Assembly (NCBI RefSeq): GCF_028583425.1
Contig: NC_072805.1
Coordinates: 20,036,001-20,100,000 of the forward strand
Length of the DNA: 64,000 nt
Reading direction: 5' to 3'
From: Eublepharis macularius
Lineage: Eukaryota; Chordata; Lepidosauria; Squamata; Eublepharidae
The position numbers and the translations under genes were made by a program. Shown here piece by piece: positions 12,922 to 24,829 of this stretch. Positions within the stretch are counted from its first letter, which is position 1, and every line of letters starts with the position of its first letter. The notes beneath the pieces are model-generated. The model was not told the DNA's origin and ran no database searches. It worked only from the letters and a program-made list of their open reading frames with translations.

Positions 12922-13217
12922 TATTATAGTACATCTATTTGCAGGCTTTCCCTAAACATACCTTGCCATCTGTATAGTCCTTGTATTTCTGTGCCTCGGG
13001 AATTCTGTGCTCTACCCAATTTCTGCATCTCAGAGTAGCTTTTAGAGCATTTTACATCTTTTATTTTACAGCATTTTGCATAATTTATGCGGGTGTTCTT
13101 GTTTAGGAGGAGGAGTTGGTAACCCTAAGTGATGTACGTTCACACTTGCAACCATTCACAAGTGTGTGGACATGCATGGAAAGAAAGGCAAGAGAAAGAT
13201 GTCAAAGATGTGGGCCC

Positions 13218-13440
13218 CAACAGGGTTGCCAACTACAGGTTGGGAAATTCCTGCACTTTTGGAGTTAGAGCCTGGGAAGGGTGGAGTTTGGGAAAAGGAG
13301 AGACCTCAGCAGGATATAATACTACAAAGTTCACCCTCCAGAGCAGCCATTTCCTCCAGAGAAATAGATCTCTGCGGTCTGGACATCCGTTGTAATTCAG
13401 TGAGATGTCCAGGGCCCACTTGGAGGGTGGCAACCTCACA
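13218..13440. repeat. GTTGCCAAC-type interspersed repeat
   Basis: Ends with GGTTGCCAACTACAGG and GGAGGGTGGCAACC-type inverted termini; internal GCCATTTCCTCCAGAGAAAT. Other copies are at 13848, 30568, 37603 and 63594. Confidence 0.55.
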
Positions 13441-13847
13441 TATGATGCCCACACCCGAACTTCATCTTAAGCCTTGGTTGGAACCCATTGTCTGGGTTTT
13501 TCCGTGTTCAATATTACTTTGGGTTTTGTTTGTAAACTGGAAACACTAAGCCAAGCAAAACTAGTTGCACAGATACAAATGACACAAGGGGAAAAAATGA
13601 TGATGCCACTCACCACAGGATTATCAATCAGTCCTCCGGTTTAGGAGAAACCTTAAGGACTGTGTTTTTACCGACCCAAATATTCCAGACTGGTATGACA
13701 TGTTTCCAGTATTTAAAAGAAGGCATCTAAAAACAGGCAGGCCCATTCTATTTATATCACGTGCTCTCTTTTTCAACACCAAAACTAAATTCAGATCAGC
13801 TTTATGGGCACATCTCTTGGAGAGGAGTGAAAGGGAAGGGGTTAGAG

Positions 13848-14152
13848 TTGCCACATCTGGCTCAGGAAATTCTTGGAGATTTGGGCACAATGACTGAGGA
13901 AGGCGGAGTCGTAGAATCATAGGGTCGGAAGGGACCTCTAGGGTCATCTAGTCCAACCCCCTGCACAACACAGGAAACTCACAAACGCCTCCTCCTGCCC
14001 CACAAACAGTAGTCTGGGAAGGGGAGGGAGCTCAGAGGGGGTGTCATGCCATACAGCCCATCCTCCAAAGCTGCCATTTCCTGAAGGGGAGCGTACCTAG
14101 GTTGATTGTAATTCGGGGAGAATTCTGTGCCCCACCTGGAGGCTGGTAACCC
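13848..14152. repeat. GTTGCCAAC-type interspersed repeat, with CR1 inside
   Basis: AGTTGCCACATCTGGCTCAG at the left and CCCACCTGGAGGCTGGTAAC at the right; the CR1 end at 13905-13990 interrupts it. Confidence 0.55.
13905..13990 (-). repeat. CR1 LINE 3' end, nested
   Basis: GTAGAATCATAGGGTCGGAA and CATCTAGTCCAACCCCCTGC are the complement of the CR1 3' terminus. It is inserted in the older repeat at 13848-14152. Confidence 0.75.
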
Positions 14153-14439
14153 TATCCAAGAGCAAAGAATTATCCACCCAAAAACGTGGGGGTTATTAGG
14201 ATGGAAGGAAACCTAATGGGTGGGGCAGTAGCAAGAAGGCACATCTTCCTGGACCCCAGATCAATCTTGCAAAAAACGGCCACCTGTATTTAACTAGCCC
14301 AATTGCCTACACCAGACATTTTATAGCTCTTTGACAGCCTGCAATAACCAATTCTGACCGATTGCCTAATGTGACTTTTGTACGCCGTACGAGAATAGGT
14401 AAAAGGTCACCAGCAGTGCAATCCTAGGCAGTTTTGGTT

Positions 14440-14700
14440 CTAACCTTTAGGGCCCTTAGCGGACTGGGATTGACATACCTACAGGACCGCATCTTAGCCT
14501 ATGTTCCCTGGAGGGTGCTCTGCTCATCAGATAAACATCTACGGGTGATCCAAGGAGGTTCAGCTTGCCTCGACTAGGACCAGGGCTTTTTCAGTCCTGG
14601 CACCAACCCGGTGGAGATCCGGACCCAGCAGGATCTATTGTCATTCCACCAGGCCTGTAAGTGTCTCTTTACACAAGACTTCTTACATAAGAATGCTCTA
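14440..14700 (+). repeat. Probable LINE-derived fragment
   Basis: GAGGTTCAGCTTGCCTCGAC, CAGGGCTTTTTCAGTCCTGG and CACCAACCCGGTGGAG resemble a LINE-type coding remnant common in reptiles; no open frame remains. Confidence 0.35.
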
Positions 14701-15906
14701 GTGCAGAGAGACGCAATGTTATCCAGGAGGCATAATTTTAAAAGACAGAGCTGAAGGCTGTGTCAATTTCACCTCTCTACAGAGAGGCAAAGATCATTCC
14801 TCAGAGGGTTTGTTAATTTCCTCTTTGCCTCCTGGAAGGCTCTGTCAATTTCACCTCCCAGGAGGCCAAGAGGAAATTAACAAACCCTCTGAAGGGCGAT
14901 CTCGCAGGGCGAGCAGAATATAAGTCTACTGAATTAAATACATACATGCAGTTTTCCTCCATGGCTTCAAAATTTCAGGAAATTTTACATCTCTATATGA
15001 GGAGCCTCAAATATTTGACAAGCAGAAAATAACAACAACATTCAGTTGATATATCGCCCTTCAGGACAACTTAACACCCGCTCAGAGCAGGCCCCATTCC
15101 TGCCTCATATTCCCTCTGTCCTGTGACATCACACTTTGACCATTCTCAACTCTTTAGAATCTTCACATTTCAAGCGAAACCCCAAGGGATATGCTTGTGC
15201 TATGCTCTAATGCTCATCAGGTTTGCATGAGATCTGGACTTACAATACAAAGAGGACCACATTCATATTGTGGATGCAGGGCTGGCATTAGCATATCCAG
15301 AACTGGGGCAACTGACAGGGCCCATGGTCACTGCTCCTCCACCTACATTCCCCACGCCTGCTCACAAGTATTCTGCCAGTACCAACTGTGCTCCTGGCTG
15401 AGCATGCTGCCCATCACCACCAGAGAAGGGCATGCAGGTTGTGCACAGTGGCAACAACACTTCTGGCACCACGGAGGTGACACTCCCAGCATACTGTGGG
15501 TGGTGCAGGTGACTGACTGTGAGCAAGGGGAGGGGGGCTTGGAGGAGGGAGGGGGAGCACAGGCTGGGAGGGCAGGCACAGTGCAAGACTGGTGGCAGGC
15601 AGAGAAGAAGGGGGCTAGGCACCTTCTGCCTAGGGTGCCTCAAACCTGCCCTGTGTAGATGCTCAGAGAGTAGACAAACCAGATAAGCCTCCACACAGTA
15701 TCTTCTGCAACACAACTGGAAGCCTGGAAGGTGAGGCAGGGCCATCTCCCCCATCTCCCAATGAGCACAGCAGGATGCCAGTTTTACAGGCTACTGCAAC
15801 TGAACAAACTCAAATCATGTACTGATTCCTTCCAGCAGAATCCTCGGGATCTGGCCAAAGGCATGTTTCAGTAGGCAGAGTCTCTTTCTCTCCTCTTTGA
15901 CGCTCC

Positions 15907-16195
15907 CAGGCCTTTTTTTCAGCAGGAACGCAGTGGAACGGCATTCCGACACCGCTTGAAAATGGTCACATGGCCAGTGGCCCCGCCCCCTGACCTCCAG
16001 ACAGAGGGGAGTTTAGATGGCCACAACCTAACCCTCCCCTGGAGGGTTTGGAGATCAGGGGGCGGGGCCACGTGACCATTTTCACCGAGGGCGATTTAAA
16101 CTTTAAAAAACTCCCCCCTTGTTGCAGCTGACCCAAAGTGACGTCATTGTGCGGTCCTGAGTGCCACCACCTCTTTCCCTAGGAAAAAAGCCCTG
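15907..16195 (-). mobile_element. hAT-like non-autonomous element, family 1, reverse orientation
   Basis: Ends CAGGCC...GCCCTG with near-perfect 8-bp duplication GACGCTCC / GATGCTCC (one mismatch). The interior runs opposite to the copies at 1873 and 5845. Confidence 0.88.
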
Positions 16196-17066
16196 GATGC
16201 TCCTATCCACTTCTGTAGGAAGGTCTTAAAGCCTTGGGCCTTTTTAGGCAAGGCCAGTGCTGTACCACCAATCTTCCAGTCCTGTGCTCTTCAATGTGCA
16301 CCAGGAACTGCGGAAACTGCCTGCATCGATTGGCATTGCAAAGAGGGGCAAGAGGCAAAATGGTGCAGCATTCTGAAGCAGTGTCTGTGCAGGATCTCTC
16401 AGCAGCGCTGTTCCTCCTCATCTAGGACACCCTGCTGTATCCAGGGCAAAACACAGGGCCAGAGCACAGCAACGGCTTTAGGGTGCACACCCTCCCCACC
16501 ATGCACCAGTCGCAAGTGCTGCGACCTCAAGACCACCCTCCTCTGCCTCCTGCCCTCTTCCGCCCCAACAACTTGCAGGGTACCGGCAAAACCACCCAAG
16601 GCTACGTCATCTTCCCAGGCTTTTTAGGGACACTGTGTTTAAGGATGCGGGGAAACAAGACTGAAAGGCACTGCCCCTGAGGTTGTGCCCTTCTTTGACA
16701 GGGAAGTGTTTTTTTTACGCTTGCAGCCTGGCTGCACCTGGCTTTTAATAACACACTTCCAGCTAGCCAGCTTTCTCTTTGTTAGTCATGCACAGGGCAC
16801 CATTCACCACCCCACTCTGACATTCTGCCAGGAGAAACAGCAGCCTTCTTGCTGCATTTGTTTGTGGCACAAAACCCCATGGCGCCAAAATCATATTCCT
16901 AGATAAAGGCTTTGAGAGATGGGTGGTCTCCCCTACCACGCTGGAGTTTTCAGAAAGCAACTTGCAGGTGCTAAGAGTATACACTCATGCACCTCCAACT
17001 AGGTTTAGACAATTTTGCGTCTGAAGAAAAAAGTAAACATCACAGATACAATGACGTACCAAACCA

Positions 17067-17272
17067 TGGCTGTTTCCCCACGTCTTAAAAATAGAGCCCC
17101 GCTCACGGAACGCGGGCAGCTTTTCCCTGTGATTTCTGACATCACTGTTTCCAAAATGGATACAGGCAGTTATGATTTCGTTTTCGTGGAAACAGTGACA
17201 TCAGAAATCATGCGGAAAAGCCATCAGTATTCCATGAGTGGGGCGCTATTTTTAAGATGTGGGGAAATGGCC
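17067..17272. mobile_element. Foldback element, GGCC(A/G)TTTCC ends
   Basis: Left end GGCTGTTTCCCCACGTCTTA and right end TAAGATGTGGGGAAATGGCC. The middle pair GTTTCCAAAATGG / TGGAAACAG also folds back. Borders approximate; no clear duplication. Confidence 0.6.
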
Positions 17273-17309
17273 AAGGTTTGTGAAAGATTCAAGAGGAAAA
17301 ACCACACGA

Positions 17310-17575
17310 GGAGGATGAATAATAACAACAACAACATTCGATTTCTATACCGCCCTTCAGGACAACTTAATGCCACACTCAGAGCAGTTTACAAAGTGTG
17401 TATTATTATCCTCAGGACAATCACCCTGTGAGGTGGGTGGGGCTGAGAGAGCCCTGAGAGAGCTGTGACTGACCCAAGGTCACCCAGCTGGTTTCAAGTG
17501 GAGGAGTGGGGAATCAAACCTGGCTCTCCGGATTAGAGTCCTGCTGCTCTTAACTGCTACACCAAAATGGTGCTA
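17310..17575 (-). repeat. tRNA-derived SINE, reverse
   Basis: Contains the complements of a tRNA B box (GGAATCAAACCTGG) and A box (CTCTTAACTGCTACACCA), GACCCAAGGTCACCCAGCTG, and a TACCGCCCTTCAGGACAA end. Confidence 0.75.
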
Positions 17576-18373
17576 GAGAGGATGACATCATGTGGATGCT
17601 CCCCAAAATAGTGCATACAGCTGGAAGGAAGCCAAGGCAAAGCAAGACATCTGTGTGGAAGCAGCCACACACCCAATGCCAGCTCCACTCTTAATTTCTT
17701 CTTCAAAATATCTTTGACTACCAACAAGGCTGAGTTCAGAGTTCAAAACCAGCAGGCACTTCCTTCCTGCTTCTAAAAACCATGGCAATTACAACTTAAG
17801 TTTTCCAGGTTAGCTTCTGAATTACCCAAGTAGCACAGACATCGCCCACTCGTACATTCTGTGCTTGCTACATTTTCCTTTCTTCTTTAAAGTGGGGCAC
17901 GCCACACAGAACATGAGGTGGCTGTACATAACTGCTTTAGAATCTGGCTGCCTCTCGAATATAATGCCACAGAATGCCCATTGGAAGGAATACGTGAAAG
18001 AGTAACACAAATCTGAACAAAAAGTCTAAAAATCGTAAGGAAAAAGGGCGGCTGCAGGGAAGTTGGGTCGTAAGTATTGGCCGGCCTAGCACATGTACAC
18101 AGCACAGACGTTAAAGCCTCCACTGACAACTCCCGCGATGTTTGGTGCATGAGTGAATCTAGAGGCACCTTTTCTTGAACAAAATCGTTTGAAGATTTAA
18201 TGTTCATTTTGTAAAACCCAGGATGCCAAAATGAACAGAATGCAGTTTGCTCTTCTGCTAATCTGAAAGCAAATTTATCGAGCCCTAGAACTAATCCTAA
18301 GCATCACCTGTTAAGTTATCCGAAGTAGCAGGCCTCCGAAAAGCCCTAGAAGAGTTGCTGTCAGGCAGGAGCA

Positions 18374-19328
18374 ATATAACAAGGCAATACCCGGTACAGC
18401 AGAAAGACTACACAATGAAAAATCACCCGGGTATTTAGAAAAATATTCAGTTGTTATCATTTAACAAAAGGACAATCACTATACCCAATATGAGTGAAAA
18501 ATTCATACAAAGTGCAAACAGTGCATTCCTATACTCTAATTATCTCAAAGAATGTCCTTTTCTCACAGTCCAAACCATGCAGGGAACTCCATGCCCCGCT
18601 CCGATCCTCTTAGGAACAAGGCAAGTAGTCCGTGGGTAGAAGAGATGGTAAGTATGAATCACTTATGATCCTTAATGTATTTGCAAAATCAAAAAGAGTC
18701 CAATAGCACCTTTAAGACTAACCAATTTTATTGTAGCATAAGCTTTCGAGAATCAAGTTCTCTTCGTCAGATGCATGATCCCAACTGGTCAAATACAGAA
18801 GAGGAGGGGAGATAGGGGAGAGAAGGAGACATATATCAGAAGGGGACAGGATGCAATTAGCGGGGAGGCAACCAAAACATTCCTTTGCTAGTAAATGTAA
18901 ACATCTCCTTTTGGTGTGGAGTCAGTTTGCCGTGTTAGTTTGCTGCAGTAAAAGCCTCCAATTCCTATGTAGTATAAGCCTTCAATACCTCCTCTGGATT
19001 AATGTATTTGATGTCTTTTCTTCTCTTTTCTTTCCATACAGGTGTCTTCCCAGATGTTATTTGTAGCGTCCAACCAAAAAGCAGCCCTAACTGCAACCGG
19101 CTAAGCGGCAGATTTCGTCCTCATGACTTCCTCAGGGGCTGGTGGACCACCTGTACTCATAAACGTCTGTCTCACCACCCAAAGAGCGACACGTGTATCA
19201 GTACTCATGTATCGCTCCAAGTATCCTATTCTCTTATATTGGGTATAGTGATTGTCCTTTTGTTAAATAACAACAACTGAATATTTTTCTAAATACCCGG
19301 GTGATTTTTCATTGTGTAGTCTTTCTGC
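18374..19328 (-). mobile_element. Long snap-back retroposon, group D
   Basis: A 12-bp duplication CAGGCAGGAGCA flanks it (18362-18373, 19329-19340). Arms of about 85-90 bp at 18405-18490 and 19232-19325 are almost perfect reverse complements (for example CACCCGGGTATTTAG). On the minus strand 19135-19113 reads CTGAGGA, A, a GTC/GAC hairpin, GAAA. A group A element is nested inside at about 18670-18780. No protein is encoded. Confidence 0.7.
18670..18780 (-). mobile_element. Group A retroposon arm with intact hammerhead-like core, nested
   Basis: Single arm beginning AAAAAGAGTCCAATAGCACC. The minus-strand core at 18774-18736 is intact: GCAT, CTGACGA, A, hairpin GAGAA..TTCTC, GAAA, GCTT, ATGC. 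It sits inside the group D element. Confidence 0.7.
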
Positions 19329-19782
19329 CAGGCAGGAGCAGGCAGTCCAAGGCTAGATGTTTGGCATAAAGTAGCTTCATTATGTCAGGAGCTTGAATCA
19401 GACAAGATTCTTTAAGATTGTTCCCCCCAAATGCCAGGACAACGTTGTTCTGAGGAGCAGCCACTCAAACGTCTAAATCTGCATCTTGACTGCAGCGGCA
19501 GCCGCTCCCCCCCAAAATCCACACATTACAGTGAGTTACAAAAGGCACCGCTATGGTCTCCTCTGTGGAAAGAGACTAGCTCGCAAACTTAATTAGGGTT
19601 TAGAAAGAAGCTCTCAAAGGCTGCTCTCAGACTGAAGAGACAAGCTTAAATGCCTCTACCAGAACAAAAGCAAGAGGAACATTGGAGATGTCAGAATTAA
19701 AACTCTTGGAGGCGCCGTAAGATTTCCACTGCAACATGCTGACCCGGCTGCTCCGTTGGCACCGAAGCTTCCTAGGACTCAC

Positions 19783-19920
19783 CTTCAATCTCAATGGACT
19801 TTTGCAAGTTAAAGATGGAGCACATTCTGCCCTCCTGAGTGCCGATGGCAGAGCCTTTAGACCGATTAACCACCACCGAGTTGGCAGGCAGGAGGCTCCG
19901 CAGATTAGAGCCGCCAAAGC
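19783..19920 (-). other. Candidate internal exon of CPNE2 (5' UTR or N-terminal extension)
   Basis: On the minus strand a long pyrimidine tract followed by GGGCAG precedes 19920, and a consensus donor (GAAG then GTGAGT) follows 19783. This gives a 138-nt exon-like segment. It is open in the frame that would splice (G plus AT) into the frame of the CPNE2 ATG at 9260. It contains an in-frame ATG at 19825 with A at -3, reading MCSIFNLQKSIEIE, which would add 24 residues before MAYTM. It lies in the right order and strand between the CpG-island donor at 46111 and the coding exon. I do not recognise the peptide. It could be an alternative 5' UTR exon, a real N-terminal extension, or a chance splice-site pair. 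Confidence 0.45.
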
Positions 19921-20774
19921 CTGCCCGTGAGGAAGGAGCCGTGTACAAGTGAGAGAAGAAAGATAGAGGGGGGGGTGAGCAGGGAAAATGAGGCCTTGGG
20001 ACAGTTTAAATATGTAATTAAGGAAAAGTAAACCTTGCTCAATGGAAACGCTGAGTTACAGCATTCAAGTGGATAATCACTGCTTGGGGCCGGGCAACAC
20101 AGAGTCTTCAGTTGTGCTAATAACACACCACATGGCTGAATGTGGATTTGGGTGTTGTTAAAGGTCCAAAAGTCATATTTTCAACTGGCTAGTGCAGCAG
20201 AGGAGACCGGAAACCATCAGCTGTCTGCTCTTTGCTACTTAACTGAAGGCCAGTTTACACGTCCAGCTTAATCCAAAGATGCAGCTCTTCTTGGACTGTC
20301 CCTCTTCAGGCTACAGTGGAGGGGATTGTGTTTCTATGGGTGGAGAATCCCTGCACATGGAAAATTAAAATGACAGAGTGAGGAGAGCAGCCACGTGGCC
20401 TCCCTGGGAAAGAGATCCGAACATGCAGATCCTTCGCTTGCAGCCTGAAGTGGGACAGTCCAAAAGAGCTTGGGCATTGCCTCGTTGCCGAGCCTGGCCC
20501 CACAGAAGTTCACAATGTAAAGGAATATCACATGCAAGTCATAATGATGCTGTTTGCTGAATAGCACTCTGACCGCACAGTATCTAACGATGTGATGCTA
20601 CAGCCTCCTTAAAGCGACCCCATCAGTTACTCTGGTGAGAATCCAGCACTCGCCTACATTGCTGGTACCAAGCCCTGCTTGTGGGATCTCTGGAAGAAGG
20701 TGGCTGGGTGCCACGGGAAACCGGAACAACTTCGGGTCTGACCTAGCAGGCCTCTGCCTATGTCTTAGCTAGCA

Positions 20775-21250
20775 TCCCGAAGATGAAGAGACAATTGATG
20801 CAAAGGAAAGGAATATTTAATAATTGTACAACCCCTATGCATTTCACATGCAGGCAGCTTCGTCAGTATGGTTAAAAAACCGCACTGACCTACCAGATTC
20901 TTTATAGTTCCATTCCCATACAGTGTTTTTAATGTTCATTCACAAATAATTTAAACGAATTCCTTGTGATTGTGAAATATGTAGTGTATGTTAATTCTGG
21001 CTCAGTCGTTCGGATATTAAGATGTTAAGAACTCATTATGAATTGAACTCTGCACATGCTCTGTGAAATTGCCCTGTGTTTTATTAATATGTTTTATTAA
21101 TGTTTGAGATGATGTATTAAATATATTTTTATATTTTGACGAAGCTGCACGCAAAACACTTAGGGGTTGTACAATTATTAAAGATTCCTTTCCTTTGCAC
21201 CAATTGTCTCTTCGTCTTTGTTTTGCCTTATTGCAGCTCCCCCTTCTTCT
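20775..21250. mobile_element. Snap-back retroposon, group E
   Basis: 12-bp duplication TCTTAGCTAGCA / TCTTAGATAGCA (one mismatch). Inverted arms: GAAGAGACAATTGATGCAAA at the left and its complement at 21200-21225, both continuing into the TTGTACAACCCCTA region. The minus strand at 20866-20842 reads CTGACGA then GAAA but the intervening hairpin is weak. Confidence 0.65.
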
Positions 21251-21530
21251 TCTTAGATAGCAGCCACCACTGGATCCTTTCGCGATTTGAGGAGTCTAGG
21301 TGACCTGCTGTGACTCAAACTATTTGGCATGAGCCATATTCACATGCACTCACACACACAAAGGATACTTCCTAGAAAGGCGTACCCATCTTTCAACAAA
21401 TGCCTTAGAATGACTATCACTGCAAACTTGCCATCTACAGGTATGTCCCTCTACATCGACCCATCTGCAGGGGCCACAAGTGCTCCACGGACTCACAGAG
21501 CACTGCAGAAGACATGAGAGCATTCTCTGA

Positions 21531-21872
21531 AGGCCAGACTAGATGTGACGGCATCCTTGGGGATCACAAGGACATTGCTGCCATTTTAAAGTCATTTAAA
21601 AATGCCATGAGAGCCCAGTCCTGTTTGGGATTGCAGCATGGTGCCTGTTTTCCCACACGCACACACACACGTTTTCAAGTGCCAAAACAGCCAACAGTGG
21701 TGGGTGCAGCTTTTTCAGCACTTGATAAGGCATGGGGGGAGCATGTCAGCCCCCCATGCTGCGGACCCTATCAGGATGAGGCCCCTGCAGCATTTTAAAA
21801 TGACCTTAAAATGAAGGCGGCATCCTCATGGTGGAACACGGGGACACCGTCACGTCCAGTTTAGCTCTAAGG
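21531..21872. mobile_element. Probable foldback element
   Basis: Left end GCCAGACTAGATGTGACGGC pairs with right end CCGTCACGTCCAGTTTAGCT. No target duplication was identified, so the borders are approximate and the class unknown. Confidence 0.45.
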
Positions 21873-22767
21873 CACATGTTCAATTCATGCCAGATCCACT
21901 AGGCCTCACTGTTTCTTTGCGTGATCCAACTGCATAACCCAAAACACACACAAAATTTTCCCCTGGCCTGCACTCAGCAGAAGACAATCAGCCCAGTGGA
22001 CTTTCATAGAGGTTAGTGAAGTTCAGTGGGTACAAATCCAAAGAGAGCAATGAATAATATGGATGGGAATACTTGGATAGCCCAACAGAAGACCAAGATA
22101 AGCATAGCGCATGAATTTTTTGAAACAGAATAGGTTGTCTAGGGCATGAAAACACAAGGTCTTCAGTAATCCCCCGGCACACCATGGAAACGAGCGCTTA
22201 AGACATTTCCATAAATTCTCTTGCTCATTTGAAGTATCAGAATGGTGCTAGGTGGTCTCTATAGCAATAAGCCACAGCGAGTATCAGCTTCCCTGCATCG
22301 GAGGCTATCCAACCTACCAGTTGCCCTGTAGCCAATTGCTAGGTCTGTGTTCTAAGGCCTTATTCACAGAGGGATGGACGGGATTTGTTCACCAGGTAAA
22401 CTGTACGCCCTGACACAGAGGGATCCAAACACACACATTCCAATAAAGTTATTGTTCTAAGAATAAACAACTCCGCTAGCAACACCTTTACGGCCAATGC
22501 TTAAGGCAGCTCATGTGACTAATGTCACAAAGTGGTCGGGCTGCCTTTCCTCTGTAGCAAGCGGTAAGATAAAGGAAGAGATGCAGCAGATTCACGTTGC
22601 TAGAATCTGCTGTGTAAAACTGCAGCCAGTGAAATACTCAAAGCAAGAAATAGAACGGCACACTTTTACCAGCCCCAGATAGTTAGATGCTTCTTCACCC
22701 ACCAGCACGGAACTATTTTAATGCGCAGAAGACTATCCTCGCACAGCTGATTCACTGCAATTTAAGA

Positions 22768-22915
22768 GCAAGATTTAAGTCCAGTGGCACCTTAAAGACT
22801 AACAAGATTTCCAGGATACCAGCTTTCAATAATCACATAGAGCTTTGACTCTTGAAAGTTTATACCCTGAAAATTTCATTGGTCTTTACAATGCTACTGG
22901 ACTCTAATCTTTATT
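22768..22915. mobile_element. Snap-back retroposon, group C, decayed
   Basis: Left AAGTCCAGTGGCACCTTAAA and right GCTACTGGACTCTAATC arms are reverse complements. GACTCTTGAAAGTTTATACC at 22848-22866 matches the 3' half of the group C core; CTGATGA is gone. Confidence 0.6.
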
Positions 22916-24752
22916 GAAGATCAGCACAGCCACCCGCCAAAAACTACAATTTAAGTAACTCACCTGCACTGGGAATACATGATCTCCAGATCCGCAAGTT
23001 CCACTTCGAAGCTGACTTAAATTGTGGAGAATTGGAGCCAGACTCGATACAATAGAGCCATCTCTAAATGCCCCACTCAGGCACAAAAAATCATGGCCAC
23101 ACAGGTGCTGGTGTTCCGTGCTCGCTTATTCCAGGCAAAAAAGTACAGACTGCCCAGTTTGGCTCTCAGAGACAAGCCTCCTTTTGCAACCCAAGTGCCT
23201 AGCAATCAGCAAGTAGACAGAGCGCTCCTCCTGACCAGAGCAGAAGGCAGCTCAGCCACCCCTCCTCCCCGGTTCAGCAGACCAGATGGAGTTCGGGATC
23301 TTTGCTAAAGTTCAAGGAGTGGGTGTCGAGGAACTTGCTTTGCCCGCCACTTCTGGTGCCATGCAGAGGGTGTAAGTGCCCTCAAGCACCATCTTTCCCC
23401 AACATGTTCTAGAATGGTTGAGAAAGGCCACAGTTCTTCCAGAATCCTTATATTCTAGGAGCTCCGATAACACAGCAGAGAATGCAGAGGGGGACCTTCC
23501 CCACCAATGCCTATGGAGCCCCATGTTTCTGGGGGACCCTCATGAACTGTATAGGGGGAAAGTAGAGGGTCTACAGTGGGATGGGGGAATCTCCCCATCT
23601 TTGTTGGAAATGGTAGAATACAAGCCAACAGTCTGATCTCCACATACAAAAGAATGAAACAGTAGTGGCTTAGGGCAATAGAATAAACTGCAAGCAAAGG
23701 AAGCCATTTCAAACACCCTCCCCTTAACATTTAAAAATAAAGCACAATTCCTGACAAGTAGAAATTAGTACAAAGGAGAAAAGATCTAACCCTGCGAAGC
23801 TAGTATGTCTACTTGCGGTGAGCATGGAAAAATGAAGATTCCTCCACATGCATGCTGAAGCAACACAGGTGAGAGTCCCTCCACATGGTAACGTTCCCTA
23901 CCCATTTTCTCCCCACTGTTTCACTAGGCAAGTGGAGGGTGGGGTGCAGAATGCATACAGAAGTTTCCCACCATCAGTGAGCAGCTGCCAAGTGCAGAGA
24001 CTGGGGAAGGAAAATGCAGGGAAACCTGCAAGCACAGCTATGTGGATAAAGCCTAAAAATGCCCCCCAGATACTTTTTCTCCTGTGAGGGGGGGCAGAAG
24101 TACCTTCCCCATATTTTCCCTTCCACAGCTGAAAAAACAGTTCGGGGTGGCATAATCCTGAATGGGAAAAGGCTAAAAGGAAGGGCATTTAGAAAGCCTC
24201 TCTCCACTTCTGTTCTGGCTCAGAGACTGAGAATGACAGAAGTCTGCATATTGCCTGGTTTGACTTTCAGTCTAGGAGTTTTAATGTACTACTACTAGCA
24301 GTAGTGCTACTACTACTGTATATCAAAACTTCAATCTACTAGTCAACTGCTACCGGCACTGTAACAAGCTTTTGCCCGTGTCTGAAACTAAGCTTCAACT
24401 AGCCAAGAGAAAGATGTATCTCTCTCCTGGGAAGCTTGCAGCAATTAGTCTTTAGACCTGTCAAACAGATAAGTTCTTTGAACCAGCTGTTTATCAGTAC
24501 ATGTATTTATATAGGGTTCAATATTGCTTTGCAACTCTTTATCAAACACACAGACACCAGTCTAGAGTTTATTTCACTTTATTGAAAATACACCCTAGTT
24601 TTTTAATGAAGCAAGTAATCAAAATATAAATGGCTATTAATATAAATTCTATAAAAACAGAACACAGAAAGGCAATATAAGTTTGCTAACATTTCTTAAT
24701 AAATCCTAAGTTTAACATGCTCAAAGTTTCTATGAAATACATAGGTAGAATA

Positions 24753-24829
24753 ATCAAAAAGAGTCCAGTGCTACTGGACTCTTTTTGATTTTGCTACTAC
24801 AGACTAACACGGCTAACTCCTCTGGATCT
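24753..24829. mobile_element. Group A retroposon reduced to its outer ends
   Basis: 12-bp perfect duplication ATAGGTAGAATA (24741-24752, 24830-24841). Only the outer parts of the two arms remain (AAAAAGAGTCCAGTGCTACT then ACTAACACGGCTAACTCC); the core is missing. Confidence 0.72.

Noticed and set aside
15191-15754. Overlapping open frames on both strands (up to 155 codons)
   Set aside because: GC-rich low-complexity stretch with open frames in both directions; no conserved motif and no exon signals.
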